Part shown: piece after piece, positions 16,372 to 23,334 of the stretch
How the letters are laid out: each line of letters begins with the position of its first letter
How positions within the stretch are numbered: the first letter of the stretch is position 1
Assembly (NCBI GenBank): GCA_964423645.1
Contig: CAYRFE010000042.1
Span: forward strand, 1 to 23,699
Direction: 5' to 3'
Length of the DNA: 23,699 nt
Source: CAYRFE01 sp964423645 [NCBI: uncultured bacterium]
GTDB lineage: Bacteria; Macinerneyibacteriota; Macinerneyibacteria; Macinerneyibacteriales
Position numbers and translations under genes: made by a program
Notes under the pieces: model-generated
Told to the model about the DNA's origin: nothing
The model's input: the letters and a program-made list of their open reading frames with translations, nothing else
The model's database searches: none

Positions 16372-17286
16372 TCAGCGAATCGCCTTCCCTATCAGATCCT
16401 GGAGTGAAACTACGCCGCGAGCATCACAATATGCGTTGATCTCATCTATTAATCGCATCGGCAACATCGGATCATTAAAAAGCGCGGTGCCTACCTGAAT
16501 CGCCGAAGCACCGGCCAAAAAGAACTCGATCGCATCTGTGAGTGTCGCAATACCGCCCACACCGATGATCGGTATATGCGGATATTTCTTTTTCACCTGA
16601 TAGACCATTCGAAGCGCGACCGGTTTGATAGCAGGACCGGAAAGTCCCGCGACGGTATTGTGAAAAATCGGTTTCCATGTGTGAATATCAATTGCCATAC
16701 CGAGTAATGTATTGATCAGTGTCAGACCGTCAGCGCCGCCTTCGATCGCGGCACCTGCCATCTCGGTAATATCTGTCACATTCGGTGAAAGTTTCACAAT
16801 GACCGGTTTTGCGGTAAACCGTTTCACGGTACAAGTGACCGTGTGAATATTCTCGCATTTTAATCCGAACGCCATTCCGCCCTCGTGCACATTAGGGCAC
16901 GACACATTAACCTCAACCGCTTTGATCGCTGATGACGTGTTGCATAAAGCCGCCATTTCACCGAATTCTTCGATCGTTTTTCCGGCAATATTGGCAAGCA
17001 CCGAGATCCCTTTTGCTTCAAGCTCAGGACATTTATTGGTTATAAAATGCTTCATCCCCATATTATTCAAACCGATACTGTTCAATAAGCCTGCAGGGGT
17101 CTCCCAAATTCTCGGCGGGGGGTTGCCTTCGCGCGGATCTAGAGTTAAACCCTTACTTGATACGGCGCCGAGTTTTGCAGGATCATACAGATCACTGTAT
17201 TCATCACCGTATCCGTACGTTCCTGATGCGGTCATCACAGGATTTTTAAATGTAACACCTGCGATGGTTATCGTCAAATCTGCCAT
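16372..17286 (-). CDS. pyrD: Dihydroorotate dehydrogenase B, catalytic subunit
   Basis: Oxidises dihydroorotate to orotate, the fourth step of UMP synthesis, with FMN; cytoplasmic. The 304 residues match class 1B. The FMN-binding TASGTYGYG, substrate loop NSIGLNNMG and active-site base Cys130 in NVSCPNVHEGG (Cys in class 1, Ser in class 2) are visible, with the phosphate-binding GVGGI and GASAIQVGTAL near the C-terminus. The ATG follows GGGGAG and overlaps the end of pyrK by 13 bp, so the two subunits are translated together. The PyrK neighbour confirms the heterotetrameric, NAD-linked 1B form. Confidence 0.97.
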   Translation of the reverse strand: MADLTITIAGVTFKNPVMTASGTYGYGDEYSDLYDPAKLGAVSSKGLTLDPREGNPPPRIWETPAGLLNSIGLNNMGMKHFITNKCPELEAKGISVLANIAGKTIEEFGEMAALCNTSSAIKAVEVNVSCPNVHEGGMAFGLKCENIHTVTCTVKRFTAKPVIVKLSPNVTDITEMAGAAIEGGADGLTLINTLLGMAIDIHTWKPIFHNTVAGLSGPAIKPVALRMVYQVKKKYPHIPIIGVGGIATLTDAIEFFLAGASAIQVGTALFNDPMLPMRLIDEINAYCDARGVVSLQDLIGKAIR

Positions 17287-18035
17287 ACAATATCACTCCC
17301 CAAAAAAACCGGTCCGTCTTTACATACCAATTGATATCCCGATTGTGTACGAACGACGCATCCGAGACACACGCCCACACCGCATCCCATATTTTCTTCT
17401 AACGACACATATATTTTTTTCTTTTCGGTAACCACACGCTCCGTGATACACTTCATCATGATCGACGGGCCGCACGTCATTACCGTGTCAAATTGCGCCA
17501 ATGCATCGAATAACCCGTGTGCGGCAAACCCTTTCGTGCCTTTGGTCCCGTCATCGGTAAATAAACGCACGTTATGCTCGCCGATCATGCTGCGAAGATC
17601 GTCCAGATAATCTTCATCCGCAGTACGAAGCCCCGCAAAAAACACAAACGGCTTGCCTTCCTGTTGCAATTGCCGTGCAAGATACACAAGCGGTGCGATC
17701 CCGATCCCACCGCCGACAAGTGCGGTCATCCCTTCGGGCACGGGGAATGTGTTCCCTAACGGACCCAATATATCAAGCTCATGACCTGTTTCAAAACGTG
17801 ACAATAATTCCGTCCCGCGTCCGACCACTTTATAATAAAACACCAATGTGTCGCCGACAACATCACCGATACTTATCGGGCGACGCAGTATCGGATCAAA
17901 GGTATCACTTACCTTCAACTCATAAAACTGACCCGGTTGTGTAAGTTCCGCCAGTTCGGCATCACGTACAACCAAACGATAGATCGAATATGCAATTCGT
18001 GTATTTTCAACTATCGGCACACATTTTTGTTTCAT
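17274..18035 (-). CDS. pyrK: Dihydroorotate dehydrogenase B, electron-transfer subunit
   Basis: The FAD/2Fe-2S subunit (253 residues) that passes electrons from PyrD to NAD+. The flavin-binding RRPISIG is at about 52-58, the NAD-pyrophosphate loop VGGGIGIAPLV at about 107-117, and the cluster cysteines Cys218, Cys223, Cys226 and Cys238 lie in the MGCGVGVCLGC and LVCKDGP motifs. The frame opens seven codons earlier, but the ATG at 18035 follows AAGGAGC and overlaps the pyrC stop (ATGA). Its own stop lies inside pyrD. All features agree with a functional subunit. Confidence 0.96.
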   Translation of the reverse strand: MKQKCVPIVENTRIAYSIYRLVVRDAELAELTQPGQFYELKVSDTFDPILRRPISIGDVVGDTLVFYYKVVGRGTELLSRFETGHELDILGPLGNTFPVPEGMTALVGGGIGIAPLVYLARQLQQEGKPFVFFAGLRTADEDYLDDLRSMIGEHNVRLFTDDGTKGTKGFAAHGLFDALAQFDTVMTCGPSIMMKCITERVVTEKKKIYVSLEENMGCGVGVCLGCVVRTQSGYQLVCKDGPVFLGSDIVWQI

Positions 18036-19312
18036 ACCCACTGCTCCTTTTCGCAATCAAAGATCTTCCCGTTCACAACGGTAAATCGAGCCTTTCCCGT
18101 CATTGTCTTACCTAAAAACGGCGTATTATATGTTTTTGAATGTATACTTTCTTTGGTGAGCGCCCACTCTTTATTGATGTCGATAATACTGAGTGATGCA
18201 TGATGTCCTTTTTGAATTCTGCCATAACCCGATAACTTGAGGATCGCCGCCGGTGCCGACGACCACATCGCCGCAAGCGAACCCAAACATACTCCATGTA
18301 TGCGGTATAATTCCAGCGATAACGGCACCAGCGTCTCAAATCCGATAATACCGAACGGCGCCGACTCAAACCCCTTCGTTTTTTCGTCCATGAGGTGCGG
18401 CGCATGATCGGTAGCGATCGCATCGACCGCCCCGAGTTTTATCGCTTCTATCAATGCTTTTTTATCATGCTTGCTGCGTAACGGGGGATTCATTTTATAC
18501 ATTCCATCGTTACCCGGAATATCATCATCACACAAGGTAAAATGATGCGGTGTCACTTCACAGGTGACGCCTACACCGGCCTTTTTGTAGCGTACCACAA
18601 TTTTTATACTTTCTTCGGTGGATACATGACACATATGCACACGAGAACCAGCGATCTGCGCCAACAGACAATCGCGATAGGTACGCGTATCTTCAACGGC
18701 GTTATAAATAGGTTTAAGATGCAATGCATCAGCTTTATGACCTGCGTTTATCACACCGCCTGCACGGAGTGAATCATCTTCGGCGTGAGATAAATACACG
18801 ACATTCTTTTGTTTGCAATCGCGAAATATATCCAGAAGCACATTGGCATCATCCTCACTTTTCCCGTCATCACTTACGGCATACACGCCATCGATATCAA
18901 GAAACGGAGACTTCGCATGCCCCGCCAAACCTGTCGCTCCGGCAACGGCTTGAAACACCTCGCACATCGCATGCGCTCGTATTCGATCGTTCACTGCCTG
19001 CCAGCGTTCTGCAGAATCACATACCGGCTGAGTATTCGGCATTGCCACCAATGCGGTTATTCCGCCGCACACCGCTGCTTTTGTTCCGCTTGCAATATCC
19101 TCCGCATCGGTCTTTCCCGGATCACGAAGATGTGCATGAAGATCGATTATCCCGGGAAACGCGTATAAACCATGCATATCGATCACACGATCGGCATCAC
19201 TCTCTGCGATGTCATCGCACGCAATGATCGAATCATTTTCAAGAAGAATATCCCCGAGTTTCGGTTCGCAATGCGGATTGACAACCATCAGATTGGTGAG
19301 GCGTGTTTTCAT
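18032..19312 (-). CDS. pyrC: Dihydroorotase, class I
   Basis: Closes carbamoyl-aspartate to dihydroorotate, the third step of UMP synthesis. The 426-residue amidohydrolase has the zinc motif DLHAHLRDPG (His59, His61), bridging Asp149 in VSDDG, His176 in LSHAED, His229 in MCHVS and catalytic Asp302 in ATDHAPH, all of the class I type. The frame opens 28 codons further upstream, but that part has no homology to the family. The ATG at 19312 follows GGGAGA and gives the usual MKTRLTNLMVVNP strand. It is the first gene of pyrC-pyrK-pyrD; the stop overlaps the pyrK start. pyrB, pyrE and pyrF are not in the window. Confidence 0.96.
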   Translation of the reverse strand: MKTRLTNLMVVNPHCEPKLGDILLENDSIIACDDIAESDADRVIDMHGLYAFPGIIDLHAHLRDPGKTDAEDIASGTKAAVCGGITALVAMPNTQPVCDSAERWQAVNDRIRAHAMCEVFQAVAGATGLAGHAKSPFLDIDGVYAVSDDGKSEDDANVLLDIFRDCKQKNVVYLSHAEDDSLRAGGVINAGHKADALHLKPIYNAVEDTRTYRDCLLAQIAGSRVHMCHVSTEESIKIVVRYKKAGVGVTCEVTPHHFTLCDDDIPGNDGMYKMNPPLRSKHDKKALIEAIKLGAVDAIATDHAPHLMDEKTKGFESAPFGIIGFETLVPLSLELYRIHGVCLGSLAAMWSSAPAAILKLSGYGRIQKGHHASLSIIDINKEWALTKESIHSKTYNTPFLGKTMTGKARFTVVNGKIFDCEKEQWV

Positions 19313-19336
19313 AGCTAATCGTCTCCCTTTCTGGTA

Positions 19337-19365
19337 AGTATAGCAGAAGCGGTTTGAGCAATCAA
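19337..19365 (-). promoter_or_regulatory. Candidate sigma70 promoter of pyrCKD
   Basis: On the minus strand TTGATT (19360-19365), a 17-bp spacer and TATACT (19337-19342). The predicted leader is only about 18 nt, too short for a PyrR-type attenuator or a riboswitch, so control would act at initiation or by start-site choice. Confidence 0.65.
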
Positions 19366-19451
19366 CGGGAAAGGCGACCAATGATTTTAATTGCATAGGG
19401 ATGAACTAGCCCGCAGCAAGTTACGGGGTATCGAAACCATAATTTGAGAGT

Positions 19452-19637
19452 TATGCAAAATAACTATTTTTTTGATTTGTACCCACCCCAAACCCCTCCC
19501 GCATCTCGGTACGATTGCTTACGCAATCACTCGATGACCGTCGGTAGGGGCTAAACTTGTTATATAGTGGGGACTTCGTCCCCACACCCCTTTTTTAGCG
19601 AATAAAGAAAATTTGTAATTTTTGAATTATACAAAGG
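19452..19637 (+). repeat. MITE-like repeat copy 1 of a tandem pair
   Basis: Left end TATGCAAAATAAC and right end TTATACAAAGG are diverged versions of the CTTTGCAAAA ends. It holds the C-rich quadruplex-complement run at 19482-19500, a G-rich/C-rich stem and the perfect palindrome GTGGGGACTTCGTCCCCAC (19567-19585). Confidence 0.75.
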
Positions 19638-19790
19638 TCTAAAATTACTATTTTTTTGATTTGTGCCCACCCCAAACCCCTCCCGTGAAAAATCGGGAGG
19701 GGCTTAAATTGTTATATAGTGGGAACTTTGTCCCCACACCCCTATTTAGTGAAAATAGAAACGTGAAAAATTTCGAATTTCGCAAACGTC
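19638..19790 (+). repeat. MITE-like repeat copy 2 of a tandem pair
   Basis: Follows copy 1 directly in the same orientation and keeps the C-rich run (19666-19684), the CCCTCCCG / CGGGAGGGG stem, a variant GTGGGAACTTTGTCCCCAC, and a right end TTTCGCAAACG. A plus-strand open frame starting in this copy (19661-19849) is repeat DNA and not a gene. Confidence 0.75.
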
Positions 19791-19805
19791 TCAATTCTAT
19801 AGTTA

Positions 19806-19875
19806 TGCGCCACCCCAAACCCCGCCCTTTTCTTTTGGGCGGGGTTTAATTTCTAATATAGTGGGGACGAAGTCA
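19806..19875 (+). repeat. Partial repeat copy with C-rich run and hairpin
   Basis: CACCCCAAACCCCGCCC, a hairpin with arms CCCCGCCC / GGGCGGGG, and then GTGGGGACGAAGTC, where the palindromic module breaks off. It has no recognisable terminal end and looks truncated. Confidence 0.65.
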
Positions 19876-19930
19876 AAAGATGGCAGTTTTGGAAATGATT
19901 CAAGTAATTTTTTTATTTGAGGGTTTTCTA

Positions 19931-19959
19931 TTTACCGAACAAAATACACACGCTACAAT
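19931..19959 (+). promoter_or_regulatory. Promoter candidate placing the transcript start at the ATG
   Basis: TTTACC (19931-19936), a 17-bp spacer and TACAAT (19954-19959). The expected start nucleotide is 19965-19967, which coincides with the ATG of the next gene. That gene has no ribosome site, so a leaderless transcript is likely. Confidence 0.5.
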
Positions 19960-19964
19960 CAGCC

Positions 19965-20582
19965 ATGTCAAACGTTATTGTCATCAAAAAAGAAGCACAC
20001 GTTGATATCACTATTTCGCGATCTCTTTTTCGCGGTGAGAGTTTTATCTGTGCCGACCCGCAAGAAGTAAAACCGATACTCGAGCGATTACGGGCCGCTA
20101 CACCTGATGCGAATCATCATTGCTGGGCATATCGTATCGGTATGAAAGGTGAGCATACCCGCTACAGTGACGACGGTGAACCGCATGGTACGGCAGGTCC
20201 GCCGATACTCGATGTGCTCGTAAAAAAAGACATCACCAATACACTCATCGTCGTTACGCGTTGGTTCGGCGGTGTCAAACTCGGCACAGGAGGCCTTGTA
20301 CGTGCATATTCCGATGCCGCAAAATCAGTGTTGGAATTATCGGAACCCGGCGAATTGATCGAGACATGTATCTTCGAATGCACTATTTCCTACAGTGCAA
20401 TGAATCCGTTTGAAAACGGTCTTGCCGCTTTAAACGCAACGATCACCGAACGTTCATTCACCGATCACGTATACTGCATCACGCACGTACCGCGTGAAAA
20501 TTCAGAAGCGTTTCGTTCATTTTTCGCCGATTGCACGGCAGGAAAAGGTGTGGTGAATTTGAAAGAAACGATGTTTTTGTAA
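19965..20582 (+). CDS. YigZ / IMPACT family protein (UPF0029)
   Basis: A 205-residue protein of the YigZ/IMPACT family, a ribosomal-S5-like fold with a C-terminal ferredoxin-like domain (DUF1949 type). The family's signature segments YSDDGEPHGTAGPPIL and VVTRWFGGVKLGTGGLVRAY are intact (about residues 66-110). The biochemical role in bacteria is not settled; eukaryotic IMPACT regulates translation through GCN1. An alternative TTG start at 19917 would add 16 residues that do not belong to the fold. The ATG at 19965 gives the normal N-terminus but has no Shine-Dalgarno, see the promoter entry. It is isolated: repeats lie on both sides. Confidence 0.92.
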   Translation: MSNVIVIKKEAHVDITISRSLFRGESFICADPQEVKPILERLRAATPDANHHCWAYRIGMKGEHTRYSDDGEPHGTAGPPILDVLVKKDITNTLIVVTRWFGGVKLGTGGLVRAYSDAAKSVLELSEPGELIETCIFECTISYSAMNPFENGLAALNATITERSFTDHVYCITHVPRENSEAFRSFFADCTAGKGVVNLKETMFL

Positions 20583-20592
20583 ACGATGAGAT

Positions 20593-20712
20593 CTTTGCAA
20601 AACAACTTTTTTTTAATTGCCCCCCCCCTTCAGGCAGGGATGAACCCTGCGACACGTCCCCACACCCCTTTTTAGAAAAAAGAAGTCGTGGAAAGTTTGA
20701 ATTTTGCAAAAG
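20593..20712 (+). repeat. 120-bp MITE-like element
   Basis: Ends CTTTGCAAAA (20593-20602) and TTTTGCAAAAG (20702-20712) are inverted repeats. Inside are a C-run, the palindrome GCAGGGATGAACCCTGC (also the core of the 84-bp units at 7743) and a partial CGTCCCCAC module. An ATTTTTT / AAAAAAT hairpin with 12-bp stem (20720-20749) follows it. The element begins 10 bp after the YigZ stop, so it may supply that gene's 3' end. Confidence 0.8.
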
Positions 20713-20852
20713 TTTCATGATACTATTTTTTATACCAAAAAAATAGTATACCGTCGGAATATATTTGCCGCCTGTGATACGGTAGAACTCATTTTCTCTC
20801 GTTTCAATGTAGCATTACGCCGGCGTCTCTCCCTTCACACGAAACTATGATA

Positions 20853-20880
20853 TTGAATATTTTCGTTTTTCAGATATACT
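20853..20880 (+). promoter_or_regulatory. Promoter candidate for the 20952-22952 gene set
   Basis: TTGAAT (20853-20858), a 16-bp spacer and TATACT (20875-20880), about 70 nt ahead of the first ATG. A second TACAAT at about 20893 lacks a partner -35 box. Confidence 0.5.
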
Positions 20881-20951
20881 TTTATTACGGTCTTACAATA
20901 GCAAAACGTTTGGGAAATGCATGGAGTTCACTGTATTCACAAGGAGGCCTT

Positions 20952-21233
20952 ATGTCGCAAAAAGCCCAAGAGCGCTGGCAAAAAGATCAACAACTCGGAA
21001 AATCGCAGTATATCGTGCGATATGGAGTTCTTTTTTGGGGCATCCCCACAGGTATACTGTGGTCAATTATTATGCATTTTTTACAACCGCAAGATACGTG
21101 GTATATTCGACCAATCATAGCAATGATCATCTTCCCGTTAGGCGGGATTTGGTTCGGTAAATGGCTATGGAATACGAATGTCAAAAATTTCGGCTTACAA
21201 AATCCCGAACAACACGACAAGACATCGGTATGA
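20952..21233 (+). CDS. Small two-TM membrane protein
   Basis: A 93-residue protein of unknown function. The N-terminal 20 residues are charged (SQKAQERWQKDQQLGKSQ). Two hydrophobic helices at about 23-43 and 51-70 carry glycines and tryptophans (FWGIPTGILWS, GGIWFGKWLW), and a short polar tail follows. The frame opens 35 codons upstream, but the ATG at 20952 follows AAGGAGGCCTT at good spacing, so that is the start. Its TGA overlaps the ATG of a small downstream ORF (ATGA). Likely the first gene of a plus-strand operon. Confidence 0.75.
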   Translation: MSQKAQERWQKDQQLGKSQYIVRYGVLFWGIPTGILWSIIMHFLQPQDTWYIRPIIAMIIFPLGGIWFGKWLWNTNVKNFGLQNPEQHDKTSV

Positions 21234-21367
21234 ATGTAAATAGCGAAGAAATACCGACTCGGTTCACCGAGTGGCAGAACACGGTTACGCGACCGAGGTA
21301 CTCAATCGCAGATAGTCGGGTACGCCATGGCAAAAACAGGGAGAGCAAAAATCGATACCACCGTTAA
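21230..21367 (+). CDS. Candidate 45-residue small ORF
   Basis: Its ATG overlaps the stop of the two-TM gene (ATGA) and the frame runs 45 codons, beginning MNVNSEEIPTRFTEWQ and rich in Arg. The DNA includes a 6-bp-stem hairpin ACTCGG-TTCA-CCGAGT (about 21256-21272). I recognise no family. Overlap coupling is its only support; it may be translated only to carry ribosomes onward, or be a remnant. Confidence 0.3.
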   Translation: MNVNSEEIPTRFTEWQNTVTRPRYSIADSRVRHGKNRESKNRYHR

Positions 21368-21437
21368 AAAAGTCGTGTACGAATTACTGCATCCTACGCT
21401 TGTGTTATATAAACGATCCACAAGGAATACGGTATGA
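21327..21437 (+). CDS. Candidate 36-residue small ORF ahead of the flavin reductase
   Basis: It begins MAKTGRAKIDTTVKKVV and ends STRNTV; its TGA overlaps the next gene's ATG (ATGA). The ribosome site is poor. It overlaps the previous small ORF in another frame, so at most one of the two is likely to be significant. Confidence 0.25.
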   Translation: MAKTGRAKIDTTVKKVVYELLHPTLVLYKRSTRNTV

Positions 21438-21949
21438 AAGTTGATGTCGAATATCTTCGTTTTATGTGGCCGATGCGACATTTTCTGATCACGACAGGTG
21501 ATATCGCACACAAAACGAATATAATCGCAGTGAGCTTCTGCATGCCGGTATCAAAAGAACCTCCCCTCATTGCGTGTGCTGTCGGACCACACACCCTGTC
21601 GTATCAACTTCTCACCGAGACTCGCGAATTCATTGTCAATGTTCCTTCGCAGGATTTACATAATGCGATCTGCTTTTGCGGTTTCAATTCGGGTCGTGAT
21701 GTTGATAAGTTTAAAAAAACAGGGCTTACCGCCGAACCGGCACGCAGTGTCCGTACACCGATCATCGCAGAATGTATCGCACATATGGAGTGCACCGTCA
21801 CACAGGAGATAATCACCGGTGATAAAATACTTATTGTCGGGAAAGTAGTGGAAGCATATGCAGATAATTCCGTCGCACCATCAGATGCACCATATTCCTA
21901 TGCCCTGGGAGATTTCCCGCACCACATATATTCCACACGATTCAAATGA
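21434..21949 (+). CDS. Flavin-reductase-like FMN-binding protein
   Basis: A 171-residue protein with the split-barrel fold of the flavin reductase-like family (DIM6/NTAB type), which binds FMN and often reduces flavin or acts as a partner oxidoreductase. Typical signatures are visible: RHFLITTGD near residue 15, NIIAVSFCMPVSKEPPLIACAVG (conserved core strands), TREFIVNVPS and the later DKILIVGKVVEAY. The length is normal for the family. The ATG follows AAGGAATACGGT. The substrate is unknown. The DUF3781 gene follows 24 bp after the stop, suggesting one operon. Confidence 0.88.
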   Translation: MKVDVEYLRFMWPMRHFLITTGDIAHKTNIIAVSFCMPVSKEPPLIACAVGPHTLSYQLLTETREFIVNVPSQDLHNAICFCGFNSGRDVDKFKKTGLTAEPARSVRTPIIAECIAHMECTVTQEIITGDKILIVGKVVEAYADNSVAPSDAPYSYALGDFPHHIYSTRFK

Positions 21950-21973
21950 TAAGGAGTAGAAAGAATTACGACT

Positions 21974-22228
21974 ATGACCATACAACACACCATTCTGCAC
22001 AATCTCTGCTACACCGAATTGGTGTATGACAGGATCAATAAAAAACTCGGCTCGGCAATGTCCCGCAAAGACATTGAATCGCTCATCCGTGCAATACTCA
22101 CCGATGTTGATTCAAGCATTGAAAAAATCGGCAAAAACTATTATGTGACAAGCCGTAAGCATGGTATAATCGTCACGATCAATGCAACGACACAAAGAGT
22201 CATTACAGTTGATAGTGTGCAATTATGA
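21974..22228 (+). CDS. DUF3781-family protein
   Basis: An 84-residue protein that I match, by motif memory, to DUF3781: NLCYTELVYDRINKKLG, KDIESLIRAIL, GKNYYVTSR and ITINATTQRVITVD. The function is unknown. The start is slightly odd: AAGGAG lies 17 nt before the ATG, too far, and the best-spaced codon is ATT at 21965. The ATG is still the safer choice. Its TGA overlaps the ATG of a 16-codon ORF that leads into the next gene. Confidence 0.75.
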   Translation: MTIQHTILHNLCYTELVYDRINKKLGSAMSRKDIESLIRAILTDVDSSIEKIGKNYYVTSRKHGIIVTINATTQRVITVDSVQL

Positions 22229-22275
22229 AACCACTCGTGCACTACTTTTCATCAACAGAAGGCGGTAATCTATGA
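22225..22275 (+). CDS. 16-residue bridging ORF (MKPLVHYFSSTEGGNL)
   Basis: Its ATG overlaps the DUF3781 stop and its TGA overlaps the next gene's ATG, both as ATGA. It fills the 43-bp gap exactly. A ribosome finishing one gene could reinitiate twice and reach the other. The peptide matches no family I know. Confidence 0.4.
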   Translation: MKPLVHYFSSTEGGNL

Positions 22276-22952
22276 TCCTCAAAATCGCAAAAGCGATACT
22301 GCGGTGGCCCTACTTCACGTTCGTCTTCCCTGTGGTGCAATCTCACTTTTTGCGTCGGTTGTTGACGAAAACGAATAACTTCAGCACTACCAAATGGCTT
22401 GGCACGCCCATTCTCCAGAACGTCCTGGACTTGTGGACGATACAGGAAACTATTACCGAGCTTCGCCCAAGTCTTTTGATCGAATGCGGTACAAACCGAG
22501 GCGGCTCATCACTTTTTTATGCACATTTATTCGACCTGATGAACCATGGTGAGGTCATAACCATTGATATAAAAAATCTTCATGATATTTCCCACCCTCG
22601 TGTGACCTATTTGATCGGCAATTCGACCTCCGATGAGATCGTTGCGGAAGTACAAAAAAGAGTTGCCGCATGCTCAGGTCCCGTAATGGTAATACTTGAC
22701 AGCGATCACTCGCGAGAGCATGTCCTGCGTGAGCTTGAATGCTTCACTCCGCTTGTAACCGCAGGAAGTTACTGCCTTGTGCAAGACGGTATAGTCGACA
22801 CCCTGTCATTATTAAAATCGTTTCGCCCGGGTCCGTTGCCGGCGATTCGAGAGTTTGTAAAATCACACAAGGAGTTTGAAATAGACCGCGAAAGATCCGA
22901 ACGATTTCTTATCACCTCTCATCCGGAGGGGTGGTTGCGTCGGATACAATAA
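22272..22952 (+). CDS. CmcI-like (cephalosporin hydroxylase family) SAM-dependent methyltransferase
   Basis: A 226-residue protein of the CmcI/rhamnosyl O-methyltransferase family. SAM motif I is LLIECGTNRGGSSLF (68-82), an acidic partner follows in VITIDIKN (Asp99), and VMVILDSDHSREHVL (139-152) gives the metal-binding and catalytic Asp and His. Members usually O-methylate sugars in surface glycans or natural products; some cephamycin enzymes form the founding group. Here no glycan cluster is visible. The N-terminal AILRWPYFTFVFPVVQ is aromatic, perhaps a membrane-facing helix. The start follows GAAGGCGG and overlaps the bridging ORF. Repeats follow the stop. Confidence 0.88.
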   Translation: MILKIAKAILRWPYFTFVFPVVQSHFLRRLLTKTNNFSTTKWLGTPILQNVLDLWTIQETITELRPSLLIECGTNRGGSSLFYAHLFDLMNHGEVITIDIKNLHDISHPRVTYLIGNSTSDEIVAEVQKRVAACSGPVMVILDSDHSREHVLRELECFTPLVTAGSYCLVQDGIVDTLSLLKSFRPGPLPAIREFVKSHKEFEIDRERSERFLITSHPEGWLRRIQ

Positions 22953-23016
22953 GTCCCAGCCTTATGGTCAAAGCGAGCTGTTCAACGTTCACTACCCCGT
23001 CATCCTTCGGATGCCA

Positions 23017-23067
23017 CCCCTTCAGTGTGAAGGGGAATTAATTCGGTTGGGGCGAGGCGACCTCGCC
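23017..23067 (+). repeat. Two consecutive hairpins downstream of the methyltransferase
   Basis: CCCCTTCA-GTG-TGAAGGGG (23017-23035) and GGCGAGG-CGA-CCTCGCC (23051-23067), the latter followed by TTTACA. They may end the plus-strand operon, though the distance from the stop is 65-100 bp and there is no strong T-run. Other bases at 22953-23016 show nothing. Confidence 0.5.
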
Positions 23068-23090
23068 TTTACAACAACGTGAGATATGCC

Positions 23091-23126
23091 TGTAGAGAAA
23101 AGACGTGTTTGAAACACGTCTCTACA
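23091..23126. repeat. Palindromic repeat GTAGAG...CTCTAC family, variant
   Basis: TGTAGAG + AAAA + GACGTGTTT pairs with AAACACGTC + TCTACA, an imperfect palindrome of the same family as 23288-23316 and 164-190. Confidence 0.7.
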
Positions 23127-23178
23127 CGAATCGACAAAAAAAGGCATGATTTCTCCTCACTAGTATGTTCGTCGAAAT

Positions 23179-23245
23179 GACAATACAAATAATTTAGCTC
23201 CCCCTCGCGATTACGCGTTTCCCCCTCTTTGCAAAAAAGAGGGGG
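23179..23245 (+). repeat. 67-bp repeat with CCCCCTCTTT hairpin, copy 1
   Basis: Matches 23633-23699 with three mismatches in 67 bp. It holds CTCCCCCTCGCG, TTACGCG and the stem CCCCCTCTTT / AAAGAGGGGG (23221-23245). Confidence 0.85.
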
Positions 23246-23287
23246 AAAATAAATCGGCCTTAAAAAATCAGCGTAAAATAATACATT

Positions 23288-23316
23288 TGTAAAGACGTAG
23301 CATGCTACGTCTCTAC
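23288..23316. repeat. Palindrome GTAAAGACGTAGCATGCTACGTC
   Basis: A near-perfect palindrome with GACGTAGCATGCTACGTC at its core and TCTAC at its right end. This motif recurs in variant form at 164-190 and 23091-23126. Confidence 0.75.
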
Positions 23317-23334
23317 GGAAAATATTTAGGTGTC

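Noticed and set aside
19313-19336. Pyrimidine attenuator or riboswitch ahead of pyrC
   Set aside because: The likely promoter leaves a leader of only about 18 nt, too short for PyrR-binding attenuation or a riboswitch.
19313-19396. 28-residue extension of dihydroorotase
   Set aside because: Covers the promoter candidate and shows no family match; the ATG at 19312 has a ribosome site and the correct N-terminus.
19661-19849. Plus-strand 62-residue frame rich in Pro
   Set aside because: Made entirely of repeat DNA; the frame follows the palindromic element, not a gene.
20720-20749. Rho-independent terminator after YigZ
   Set aside because: The 12-bp stem is almost all A/T with a six-base loop and no GC core, so it would be unstable; it may be remnant repeat DNA.
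21256-21300. tRNA-like sequence (CCGAGTGGCAGAACACGGTTACGC)
   Set aside because: It recalls a D-arm, but no acceptor stem, anticodon arm or T-loop can be folded around it; the 6-bp hairpin alone is not a tRNA.
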